5,231 bases of DNA from an uncultured Oscillospiraceae bacterium (GTDB lineage Bacteria > Bacillota > Clostridia > Oscillospirales > Oscillospiraceae): contig CALWVX010000123.1 in assembly GCA_944385065.1 (NCBI GenBank), forward strand, positions 1-5,231, written 5' to 3'. Shown here piece after piece: positions 1-4,926 of the stretch. Made by a program: the position numbers and the translations under genes. The notes under the pieces are model-generated. The model saw only the letters and a list, made by a program, of their open reading frames with translations, did no database searches and had not been told where the DNA came from. Within the stretch, counting starts at the first letter, position 1. Each line of letters opens with the position of its first letter.

Positions 1-159
1 GCCTTTGACAAGCAGCTGGACGCCCTGTTCGGCGAGGAGGCCCTGGACATCTCCACCGACATCACCGTCATGGAGAATCTGCTGGCCCAGGAGGGGCTGA
101 CCGACGACGGCTTCGGCGCGGCCAAGCAGGAGTCGGGCGGCGTCAACCTGGAGCTCTGA
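1..159 (+). CDS. C-terminal end of a probable XpaC-family protein (5' end outside window)
   Basis: This is the last 52 codons of a gene that enters from the left in frame 1 and ends at TGA 157-159. The visible residues are acidic and fairly hydrophilic: AFDKQLDALFGEEALDISTD is followed by a segment containing MENLLAQEGL. From memory, this resembles the C-terminus of clostridial '5-bromo-4-chloroindolyl phosphate hydrolysis' (XpaC) proteins, which often end with an ALDIS-D-MExLLxQEGL pattern. XpaC genes are commonly found next to TelA genes, and a TelA gene lies about 340 bases downstream, which supports the call. The molecular role of XpaC is poorly defined; it is usually listed as membrane-associated and tied to envelope or toxic-anion stress. 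No catalytic residue can be checked because only the tail is present. The reading frame is certain; the family is moderately so. Confidence 0.6.
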   Translation, partial: AFDKQLDALFGEEALDISTDITVMENLLAQEGLTDDGFGAAKQESGGVNLEL

Positions 160-181
160 CCGGGACAGGAGGGACCGCGGG

Positions 182-430
182 ATGAAGCAGAACGAAACGC
201 CCGCCAGGGAGGTCGGGAAAAAGAGCCGTCTGGCCTTTGCCCTGATTTTGACTTTGTGCGCCGCCGCCTGGGCATTCCAGCCCTGGCGCGCCCTGGAATA
301 CGGCACCGCTTCCAACGCCCCCGGCTGGGGAATGTACGCTCTGCTCACCGCCCTGGCCGCCCTGGCCGCCGTCGCCTGGCTGGTGAGCTGGCTGCGGTAT
401 GACCGGACTCACCGGGAGAAACACGAGTAA
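182..430 (+). CDS. Small two-helix membrane protein, function unknown
   Basis: An 82-residue protein starts at ATG 182, with a good Shine-Dalgarno AGGAGGG (167-173) 8 bases upstream. It lies 22 bases after the preceding stop, so it is almost certainly co-transcribed with it. Two hydrophobic segments are visible, about residues 17-33 (LAFALILTLCAAAWAF) and 50-71 (an Ala/Leu-rich stretch ending VAWLVSWL). They are joined by a short polar loop containing ALEYGTASNAPGWG. The N-terminus (KQNETPAREVGKKSR) and C-terminus (RYDRTHREKHE) are charged and basic, suggesting that both ends face the cytoplasm in a hairpin topology. I do not recognise the family. Its position between a probable XpaC gene and telA suggests an accessory membrane subunit of that module, which is inference from context only. 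Confidence 0.75.
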   Translation: MKQNETPAREVGKKSRLAFALILTLCAAAWAFQPWRALEYGTASNAPGWGMYALLTALAALAAVAWLVSWLRYDRTHREKHE

Positions 431-439
431 TTTGCGCGG

Positions 440-459
440 CTCCGGCCCCGCGGGCGGAG
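440..459 (+). other. Small GC hairpin between the small membrane gene and telA
   Basis: CTCCG (440-444) can pair with CGGAG (455-459), and an inner CCC (446-448) with GGG (452-454). No T-tract follows, so it does not look like an intrinsic terminator. It may simply be a weak RNA structure in the operon's internal leader before telA. I saw no convincing sigma-70 promoter in 431-487. Confidence 0.3.
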
Positions 460-487
460 TCCGTCTCAATCAGTCTTGCATATTTTT

Positions 488-493
488 AGGAGG
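488..493 (+). promoter_or_regulatory. Ribosome binding site that fixes the telA start
   Basis: AGGAGG sits 9 bases before ATG 503. An in-frame TTG at 476 would extend the protein by nine residues (MHIFRRNTT), but that extension is a translation of this Shine-Dalgarno itself. ATG 503 is therefore the real start. Confidence 0.9.
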
Positions 494-502
494 AATACCA
501 CT

Positions 503-1705
503 ATGAGCGACCAACTGGACATGACCCCTGAACTCACCTTAGACCCCTCCGGCTCCGCCGCTCAGGCGCCTGCCGCCCCCGCCGCCCCGGAGCTGACGCT
601 GGACGCCGCCCAGACCCAGACTCAGGCCGATCAGGCCGCCCTCCAGGCCCAGCGGGACGCCAACGCCGTCAAGCTGGACGAGTCCATGCTCACCGAGGCC
701 GAGCGGAAGATGGTGGACGAGTTCTCCCAGAAGATCGACGTCACCAACTCCAATCTGGTGCTCCAGTACGGGGCGGCTGCTCAGAAGAACATCGCCGCCT
801 TCTCCGAGAGCGCCCTGAACAACGTCAAGACCAAGGACCTGGGCGAGGTGGGCGAGGCCCTGTCCTCCCTGGTGGTGGAGCTGAAGGGCTTCGGCCAGGA
901 GGAGGACGAGGGGGGCATCTTCGGCTTCTTCAAGAAAAAGCGGGATAAGCTGGAGGCCATGAAGGCCAGCTATGCCAAGGCGGAGGTCAACGTGGACAAG
1001 ATCGTCAAGGTGCTGGAGAACCACCAGGTCACCCTGATGAAGGACATCGCCATGTTCGACCAGATGTACGAGCTGAACTCCAAGTACTATAAAGAGCTGA
1101 CCATGTATATCCTGGCGGGCAAAAAGCGTCTGGAGTACCTGCGCACCCACGATCTGACCGATCTGAAGAAGAAGGCCGAGGAGACCGGCGCCCAGGAGGA
1201 CGCCCAGGCCTATAACGACTACGCCAACCTGTGCAGCCGGTTTGAGAAGAAGCTCCACGACCTGGAGCTCACCCGGATGATCTCCATCCAGATGGGTCCC
1301 CAGACCCGTCTGCTCCAGAACAACGATACCCAGATGCTGGAGAAGATCCAGTCCTCCCTGGTGAACACCATCCCCCTGTGGAAGAGCCAGATGGTGCTGG
1401 CCCTGGGGCTGGAGCACGGGCGGCAGGCCACCGCCGCCCAGACCGCCGTCACCAACATGACCAACGAGCTGCTCCAGAAAAACGCCGATCTGCTGAAGAT
1501 GGGCACCGTGGAGACCGCCCGGGAGGCCGAGCGGTCCGTGGTGGACATTCAGACCCTTCAGCACACCAACCAGCAGCTCATCTCCACTCTGGACGAGGTC
1601 ATGAAGATTCAGACCGAGGGGGCCCAGAAGCGGAAAGAGGCCGAGGCCGAGCTGGGCCGCATTGAGGGCGAGCTGAAGCAGAAGCTGTTGGAATTGCGGG
1701 GATAA
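503..1705 (+). CDS. TelA/toxic anion resistance family protein
   Basis: A 400-residue protein of the TelA family (Pfam PF05816, annotated as toxic anion or tellurite resistance). This is a cytosolic, mostly helical family tied to envelope and toxic-oxyanion stress; its biochemical activity is not settled. Residues 1-60 are low-complexity, with an ELTLD box at 10-14 repeated at 30-34 around an Ala/Pro linker, as is common in clostridial members. From about residue 64 the protein is long, charged and helical. Family-like segments include GFFKKKRDKL (141-150), ELTRMISIQMGPQTRLLQNN (255-274) and NTIPLWKSQMVLALG (288-302). The last of these is the most recognisable signature of the family. The C-terminal 40 residues are a Glu/Lys/Arg coiled-coil-like helix ending KQKLLELRG. 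The length is normal. It is probably in one operon with the upstream genes and the downstream TPM gene. Its last ten codons recur in altered form at 1820-1850. Confidence 0.93.
   Translation: MSDQLDMTPELTLDPSGSAAQAPAAPAAPELTLDAAQTQTQADQAALQAQRDANAVKLDESMLTEAERKMVDEFSQKIDVTNSNLVLQYGAAAQKNIAAFSESALNNVKTKDLGEVGEALSSLVVELKGFGQEEDEGGIFGFFKKKRDKLEAMKASYAKAEVNVDKIVKVLENHQVTLMKDIAMFDQMYELNSKYYKELTMYILAGKKRLEYLRTHDLTDLKKKAEETGAQEDAQAYNDYANLCSRFEKKLHDLELTRMISIQMGPQTRLLQNNDTQMLEKIQSSLVNTIPLWKSQMVLALGLEHGRQATAAQTAVTNMTNELLQKNADLLKMGTVETAREAERSVVDIQTLQHTNQQLISTLDEVMKIQTEGAQKRKEAEAELGRIEGELKQKLLELRG
1675..1705 (+). repeat. Direct repeat, copy A: functional 3' end of telA
   Basis: The final 31 bases of telA, reading KQKLLELRG-stop. 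They match 1820-1850 at 24 of 31 positions by my count. All seven differences are synonymous, including TAA versus TGA at the stop. The two copies are offset by 145 bases. Confidence 0.8.
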
Positions 1706-1707
1706 AA

Positions 1708-1791
1708 CGGGCCCATCCAAAGCCCAGCGAAGCGGGTTTGGATGGGAGAGGCGGAACGGCGGAATGAGCGAGGGCCCGCCCCCGGGCGGGC
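1708..1791 (+). other. Hairpin-rich intergenic element between telA and the TPM gene
   Basis: Two strong stem-loops follow the telA stop. The first pairs CCCATCCAAA (1712-1721) with TTTGGATGGG (1737-1746) and continues inward with CCC (1723-1725) and GGG (1734-1736), leaving a tip around GCGAAGC. The second pairs GCCCGCCC (1774-1781) with GGGCGGGC (1784-1791). As an alternative fold, CGGGCCC (1708-1714) can pair with GGGCCCG (1772-1778), closing the region into one larger structure. Neither hairpin is followed by a T-tract, so they are not typical terminators. Together with the duplicated telA tail, this looks like an inserted repetitive element. It could also be an mRNA-stabilising or processing structure inside the operon. 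Confidence 0.55.
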
Positions 1792-1819
1792 GCGCGGGAT
1801 CTGGAGCACGTGACGCCGA

Positions 1820-1850
1820 GAAGCAGAAGCTGCTGGAGCTGAGAGGCTGA
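1820..1850 (+). pseudogene. Remnant second copy of the telA 3' end (direct repeat copy B)
   Basis: These 31 bases read KQKLLELRG followed by TGA. They repeat the amino-acid end of telA exactly, with seven silent base changes relative to 1675-1705. Homology does not clearly extend upstream of 1820. This copy sits 31 bases before the TPM start, a natural operon spacing, whereas the intact telA stop is 176 bases away. The simplest reading is that this was once the end of a telA copy and that later duplication/deletion, recombination or insertion left it behind. The frame of this copy is open back through the hairpin element to at least 1701 and contains an ATG at 1764 (28 codons to the stop). 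That is probably a consequence of high GC rather than a real gene. Confidence 0.6.
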
Positions 1851-1881
1851 GCAGAAAAAACACCCATCAGAAAGGATCACC

Positions 1882-2940
1882 ATGAAGCTATTGAAAAAAC
1901 CGGCCGTGGCCTGGGTCATCGCGGCACTGATGATCGCGGCGGCCGTCGCCATCGGCCTGAACAAGGGCGGCGGCCCCGCCTCCACCGATCCCCAGAAGCT
2001 GGGGCTGGACGGCGGGCTGTCCACCGCCCCCTTCGCCCAGTACGTTCTGGACGAGGCCGACGTCCTCTCCCCCGAGGCGGAGGAGCGCATCTGCCTGTAC
2101 AACGCCAACTGGGTGCAGCGGTACGACAGCCTGATCGCCGTGGCGGCGGTCTCCCAGGTGTCCGGCACCATCGACGAGTACGCTTATAACCTGGGGGCTG
2201 ACCTCCAGCTGGCCCGCGCCGACGGAATTCTGGTCATGAATACGGACACCGGGGACTGCTATCTGGCCGTGGGACAGGATTACCCCATGAGCGACAGCCA
2301 GATCACCTCCTACATGAACCAGTATCTGTATGCCGACGCCATGGCGGGAGACTATGAGAGCGGCGTGCTCACCCTGCTGGACGAAATCAACCAGTTCTAT
2401 GTGGCGGAATACGGCCTGGGCTATCTGGACAACGGCTCCGGCCGGAGCGGCGCCCTGCCCTCCGCGGTGTTCGGACTGTTCTTCCTCCTGATCGCCGCCC
2501 TGGTGGTGGCCTCCCTCATCGACGGCATCCGCTACGCCTCCTACCGCAGCCGGTATTTCGGCATCCCTAATCCTCCGGTGATCTTCCGGCCCATCCTGTT
2601 CTGGCACGGCCCGGGCACCCGGTGGTATCGCCGCCGGTGGCGTCAGCCGCCTCCTCCCCCTCCCCCCGGCGGAAGAGGACCCCGGGGCGGCGGATTCTCT
2701 GGCTTCTCCGGTCCCCAGGGGGGCGGCTTCTCCAGCCGCCCCAGAGGCGGGGGCTTCAGCGGCGGCAGCCGGGGCGGTGGATTCTCTGGCGGGCGCGGCG
2801 GCGGCTTCGGCGGCAGCCGGGGCGGCGGGTTCTCCGGCGGGCGCGGCGGCGGCTTCGGCGGCAGCCGGGGCGGCGGATTCTCCGGCGGACGCGGCGGCGG
2901 CTTTGGCGGCGGCCGTGGCGGCGGATTCGGCCGCCGCTGA
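1882..2940 (+). CDS. TPM-domain membrane protein with Arg/Gly-rich repeat tail
   Basis: A 352-residue protein. Residues 8-26 are hydrophobic and form an N-terminal signal anchor or uncleaved signal. Residues about 52-175 match the TPM domain (PF04536, as in YgcG and plant TLP18.3): YVLDEADVLSPEAEERI near 54-70 and ADGILVMNTDTGDCYLAVG near 113-131 are the typical edges. A second membrane helix spans about 192-213 and is followed by basic residues (RYASYRSRYFG). A proline run (256-262) then leads into an RG/GGF-rich repeat tail (263-352). The inferred topology is TPM domain outside, tail inside. Related clostridial and YgcG-type proteins also end in glycine-rich tails. The TPM domain has been linked to phosphatase or photosystem-repair roles in plants, but the bacterial function is unclear. 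ATG 1882 is preceded by AGAAAGGA (1869-1876). It is probably the last gene of the XpaC/TelA module. Confidence 0.88.
   Translation: MKLLKKPAVAWVIAALMIAAAVAIGLNKGGGPASTDPQKLGLDGGLSTAPFAQYVLDEADVLSPEAEERICLYNANWVQRYDSLIAVAAVSQVSGTIDEYAYNLGADLQLARADGILVMNTDTGDCYLAVGQDYPMSDSQITSYMNQYLYADAMAGDYESGVLTLLDEINQFYVAEYGLGYLDNGSGRSGALPSAVFGLFFLLIAALVVASLIDGIRYASYRSRYFGIPNPPVIFRPILFWHGPGTRWYRRRWRQPPPPPPPGGRGPRGGGFSGFSGPQGGGFSSRPRGGGFSGGSRGGGFSGGRGGGFGGSRGGGFSGGRGGGFGGSRGGGFSGGRGGGFGGGRGGGFGRR
2668..2937 (+). repeat. Tandem RG/GGF coding repeats in the TPM protein tail
   Basis: The tail is built from 8-residue units R-GGGFSGG and R-GGGFGGS. Three adjacent 48-bp, 16-residue copies are clear at 2773-2820, 2821-2868 and 2869-2916, and looser copies lie upstream. 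The copies differ mainly at third codon positions. Such tandem DNA can gain or lose units by slippage, so tail length may vary between strains. Confidence 0.9.
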
Positions 2941-2979
2941 GAAAACCGGCGGACATACCCTCCCCCTCCCCTGCATAGG

Positions 2980-3014
2980 ATGGAAACAACAAACGATAGG
3001 GGTGTTGTTTCCAT
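2980..3014 (+). promoter_or_regulatory. Inverted repeat over the SSB-like gene start, with Shine-Dalgarno in the loop
   Basis: ATGGAAACAAC (2980-2990) is the exact reverse complement of GTTGTTTCCAT (3004-3014), giving an 11-bp stem with a 13-base loop. The loop holds AGGGG (2998-3002), a plausible ribosome binding site 10 bases before ATG 3013, and the 3' arm includes the A and T of that start codon. Folded RNA would expose the binding site but pair the start codon. As DNA, the same palindrome could be an operator. No T-tract follows, so it is not a terminator. Confidence 0.55.
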
Positions 3015-3648
3015 GCACAGCCACTGGAACGAAAATCAGATTCACCTGCGGGGGCGGCTCACAGCTCCCCCGTCTGTCTCCCATTTCAACCATGAGACCG
3101 CCTACTTTCTCCTCCCCCTGGCGGTGCGCCGCCTGTCCGGCGCGGAGGACCGCCTCCATGTGGTGGCCGCCCAGCCCATGCTGGAGGGCGTGACCCTGGA
3201 GCCCGGCGCCCACCTGGGCGACCGGGGGGAGGTCCGCACCTAAAACAACCGCAGCGGGGTGGGCAGCAAGCTGGTGGTCAGCGTCTTCGCCAAGTTCCTC
3301 TCCCAGGAGGAGGGGGCGGCGGACGAAAACCGGCTGGAGCTGGCGGGCACCCTGTGCAAGCCCCCCGCTCTGCGCTCCACCCCCCTGGGCCGGACCATCT
3401 GCGACATGATTCTGGCGGTGAACCGCCGGTACGGCCGGGCGGACTATCTCCCCTGCATCGCCTGGGGCAGTCTGGCCCACCGCTGCGGCGCCATGGAGGT
3501 GGGGGACCCGCTGCATCTGGCCGGCCGGCTCCAGAGCCGGGACTATACCAAGGAAGTGGACGGACAGCTTCAGGCGCGCACCGCCTTCGAGGTGTCCATT
3601 ATGTCCCTGCTGCCCCCGGAGTCTGCGGAAGGGGGCGCTTTGACCTGA
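3013..3648 (+). pseudogene. Two-OB-fold single-stranded DNA-binding-like protein, interrupted by in-frame TAA
   Basis: Read through one TAA (3241-3243), this frame gives 211 residues with SSB-like features. Residues about 9-97 form a first OB-like domain starting NQIHLRGRL. Residues about 107-200 form a second, more typical SSB-like domain. It shows NRLELAGTLCKPP, TPLGRTICDMILAVNR, YLPCIAWG, EVGDPLHLAGRLQSRDY and FEVSIMSLL. The stop falls at codon 77 between GEVRT and NNRSGVGSKLVVSVFA. In relatives as I recall them, this position is aromatic, so TAC or TAT to TAA is the likely change. The stop cuts the first domain before its last strands. A GTG at 3259 could restart translation but has no Shine-Dalgarno at proper spacing; its product would still contain the whole second domain. 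ATG 2980 is an in-frame alternative start with a poor binding site. The next gene, cysK, begins 16 bases after the final stop. Other genes here use TAA as stop, so recoding is unlikely. A sequencing error cannot be excluded. Confidence 0.8.
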
Positions 3649-3664
3649 AAGGAGATCAATCCCC

Positions 3665-4594
3665 ATGTCCAACATTTACACCAGCGTGGAACAGCTCATC
3701 GGCGGCACCCCTCTGCTGCGCCTGGACCGTCTGGCCGCCCGGGAGGGCTGGCGGGCCCAGGTGCTGGCCAAGCTGGAATCTCTGAATCCCGGCGGCTCGG
3801 CCAAGGACCGTCTGGCCCTGTCCGTCATTGACGACGCGGAGGCCCGGGGCGTGCTGAAGCCCGGCGGCACCATCATCGAGCCCACCTCGGGCAACACGGG
3901 CATCGGGCTGGCCATGGTGGCCGCGGCCCGGGGCTATCAGGTGATTCTCACCATGCCCGACTCCATGAGCACCGAGCGGCGGGCCATGCTGGCCGCCTAT
4001 GGGGCCCAGCTGGTCCTCACCCCCGGCGCCCGTGGCATGCAGGGGGCGGTGGACAAGGCCAATGAGCTGGCCGCCTCCATCCCGGGCAGCTTCATCCCGG
4101 GCCAGTTTGAAAATCCCGCCGGCCCCGCCGCCCACTACCGGACCACCGGCCCGGAGATCTGGCGGGATACAGACGGGGCGGTGGACATTCTGGTGGCCAC
4201 TGTTGGCACCGGCGCCACCCTGTCCGGCACCGGCCGGTATCTGAAGGAGCAGAACCCCCGTCTCCGGGTGGCGGCGGTGGAGCCGGACGCCTCCCCCCTG
4301 CTGTCGGGCGGACAGGCCGGCCCCCACGGCATCCAGGGCATCGGTCCCAACTTCATTCCCCAGGCCCTGGACCGCTCCGTCTACGATCAGGTCATCCGGG
4401 TCGCCGATCAGGACGCCTACGACATGGGCCGGGAGGCCGTGCGCCGGGAGGGGATTCTGGTGGGCATCTCCTCCGGCGCCGCCCTGTGGGCCGCCGGCCA
4501 GCTGGCCCGGCAGGAGGAAAACGCCGGAAAGGTCATTGTGGTCATCCTCCCCGACTCGGGGGATCGGTATTTCTCCTCCCCCATGTTCGCCTGA
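3665..4594 (+). CDS. cysK: Cysteine synthase (O-acetylserine sulfhydrylase)
   Basis: A 309-residue, full-length PLP enzyme of the fold-type II cysteine synthase family. It converts O-acetyl-L-serine and sulfide to L-cysteine and acetate in the cytosol. The key motifs are present in order. NPGGSAKDR (41-49) carries the PLP Schiff-base lysine K47, and PTSGNTG (73-79) includes the cofactor-contacting asparagine N77. VGTGATLSGTG (180-190) is the phosphate-binding loop. HGIQGIGPNFIP (221-232) follows. GISSGAA (267-273) has the serine that faces the pyridine nitrogen, and LPDSGDRYFSS (295-305) is near the C-terminus. No catalytic residue appears lost. The start ATG 3665 is supported by AAAGGAG (3648-3654). 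It overlaps nothing but sits 16 bases behind the interrupted SSB-like gene, so it probably shares that transcript. A CysM-type or cystathionine beta-synthase-like relative is less likely, given the length and motif wording. Confidence 0.96.
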   Translation: MSNIYTSVEQLIGGTPLLRLDRLAAREGWRAQVLAKLESLNPGGSAKDRLALSVIDDAEARGVLKPGGTIIEPTSGNTGIGLAMVAAARGYQVILTMPDSMSTERRAMLAAYGAQLVLTPGARGMQGAVDKANELAASIPGSFIPGQFENPAGPAAHYRTTGPEIWRDTDGAVDILVATVGTGATLSGTGRYLKEQNPRLRVAAVEPDASPLLSGGQAGPHGIQGIGPNFIPQALDRSVYDQVIRVADQDAYDMGREAVRREGILVGISSGAALWAAGQLARQEENAGKVIVVILPDSGDRYFSSPMFA

Positions 4595-4611
4595 ATCTTC
4601 TGTTTCAAACC

Positions 4612-4637
4612 TGCGGTCCGCAGCCATGCGGACCGCA
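4612..4637 (+). repeat. Perfect hairpin repeat, copy 1
   Basis: An 11-bp perfect stem pairs TGCGGTCCGCA (4612-4622) with TGCGGACCGCA (4627-4637) around a GCCA loop, 17 bases after the cysK stop. The 26 bases 4613-4638 are repeated identically at 4845-4870. No T-run follows this copy, so it is a poor terminator on its own but could protect the cysK mRNA 3' end. Confidence 0.85.
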
Positions 4638-4698
4638 TCAGCTTGTCAAAAAAGCCCTCCTGCAAGGAGTTCTGTCGTCCACAGACGACGGAATAAAA

Positions 4699-4704
4699 TA
4701 TAAT
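4699..4704 (+). promoter_or_regulatory. Perfect -10 box TATAAT, possible promoter
   Basis: TATAAT lies in the only AT-rich stretch of the intergenic region. The best -35 candidate at 18-base spacing (4675-4680, TCGTCC) matches TTGACA at only three positions, so the promoter is uncertain. A start about 7 bases downstream, near 4711, would produce RNA beginning in the 4707-4741 hairpin and running into the long hairpin and the terminators. Confidence 0.4.
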
Positions 4705-4706
4705 CC

Positions 4707-4741
4707 TGTCATTTCCGGGGACCTGTGCCTCGGAAATGACA
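4707..4741 (+). other. Stem-loop, 11 bp plus inner pairs
   Basis: TGTCATTTCCG (4707-4717) is the exact reverse complement of CGGAAATGACA (4731-4741). The stem can extend inward by a G-U and two G-C pairs to a 7-base loop (ACCTGTG). Confidence 0.7.
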
Positions 4742-4746
4742 CCTTA

Positions 4747-4797
4747 CACGCAAGGCGGGACGACTTTTCCGCAAGGAATCGAGTCCTGCCTTGCGTG
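4747..4797 (+). ncRNA. Long hairpin with GNRA-type tip, possible structured RNA
   Basis: Bases 4747-4761 (beginning CACGCAAGGC) pair with 4783-4797 (ending GCCTTGCGTG). This is a 15-bp stem with one G-U pair (4757 with 4787). Inside it, TTCC (4767-4770) pairs with GGAA (4775-4778) around a GCAA tetraloop, a stable RNA loop class. That favours a role as RNA rather than only as DNA. No known RNA family is recognised, and the ncRNA label is a hypothesis. Confidence 0.35.
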
Positions 4798-4806
4798 CTT
4801 ACTTTC

Positions 4807-4835
4807 TCGAAAAAGCGGCGAAGCCGCTTTTTCGA
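4807..4835. terminator. Bidirectional intrinsic terminator-like hairpin
   Basis: TCGAAAAAGCGGC (4807-4819) and GCCGCTTTTTCGA (4823-4835) form a perfect 13-bp inverted repeat with a GAA loop. The GCGGC/GCCGC core flanked by A5 and T5 is the classic layout of a terminator usable from both strands. It could end transcripts from cysK or from the internal TATAAT. Confidence 0.65.
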
Positions 4836-4844
4836 CAGTCTCCC

Positions 4845-4870
4845 GCGGTCCGCAGCCATGCGGACCGCAT
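4845..4870 (+). repeat. Perfect hairpin repeat, copy 2
   Basis: Identical over 26 bases to 4613-4638, 232 bases downstream. It has a 10-bp stem (GCGGTCCGCA with TGCGGACCGC) and a GCCA loop. Unlike copy 1 it is followed by a T-run. Confidence 0.9.
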
Positions 4871-4880
4871 ATTTTTTTCT
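4845..4880 (+). terminator. Intrinsic terminator built from hairpin copy 2 plus T-tract
   Basis: The GC-rich 10-bp stem is followed directly by ATATTTTTTTCT (4869-4880). This is a strong rho-independent terminator on the + strand, and it lies 47 bases before the next start codon. It would insulate the secreted-protein gene from cysK, or attenuate it if transcription comes from upstream. Confidence 0.75.
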
Positions 4881-4895
4881 TCTCCGCTCACACTA

Positions 4896-4926
4896 GGGAT
4901 ACATCAAACAGAACAGGAGGTATCCC
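4896..4926 (+). promoter_or_regulatory. Hairpin around the Shine-Dalgarno of the secreted-protein gene
   Basis: GGGATAC (4896-4902) pairs with GTATCCC (4920-4926), which ends directly before ATG 4927. The 17-base loop contains most of the ribosome binding site AGGAGG (4915-4920). The layout resembles the start-site hairpin of the SSB-like gene: binding site in the loop, start codon at the base of the stem. I see no clear promoter between 4881 and 4926. Confidence 0.5.

Larger units (their letters stand above)
4595..4926. other. Gene-free, strongly palindromic intergenic region
   Basis: I see no credible protein gene here; open frames on both strands are artefacts of the palindromes. The region carries at least seven stem-loops: 4612-4637, 4657-4669 (CTCCT/AGGAG), 4674-4689 (GTCGT/ACGAC), 4707-4741, 4747-4797, 4807-4835 and 4845-4868. 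It also has a perfect TATAAT and a final T-tract. It could encode a structured small RNA, be a cluster of repetitive palindromes, or be a compound terminator and leader between cysK and the secreted-protein gene. Confidence 0.7.

Noticed and set aside
476..502. TTG 476 as the telA start
   Set aside because: The added residues are encoded by the Shine-Dalgarno and spacer; ATG 503 has ideal spacing.
539..1867. Long minus-strand open frame opposite telA
   Set aside because: It is a Leu/Gly-rich shadow of a well-supported family gene, with no ribosome binding site and biased composition caused by high GC.
3241..3243. Programmed readthrough or reassigned TAA in the SSB-like gene
   Set aside because: The small membrane protein and telA both end at TAA, and no recoding signal is evident around this codon.
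1888..3675. Long minus-strand open frame opposite the TPM and SSB-like genes
   Set aside because: It is low-complexity Ala/Gly/Pro sequence produced by the complement of the RG repeats and neighbouring coding sequence, and it matches no family.
3656..4627. Minus-strand open frame opposite cysK
   Set aside because: cysK has all its catalytic motifs in the + frame; the minus frame is Gly/His-rich shadow.
4638..4859. Small open frames on either strand inside the palindromic intergenic region
   Set aside because: They are made of hairpin arms and lack ribosome binding sites or family resemblance.
4612..4870. CRISPR array
   Set aside because: There are only two identical repeats, 232 bases apart, with no regular spacers and no cas genes; both repeats are full hairpins.
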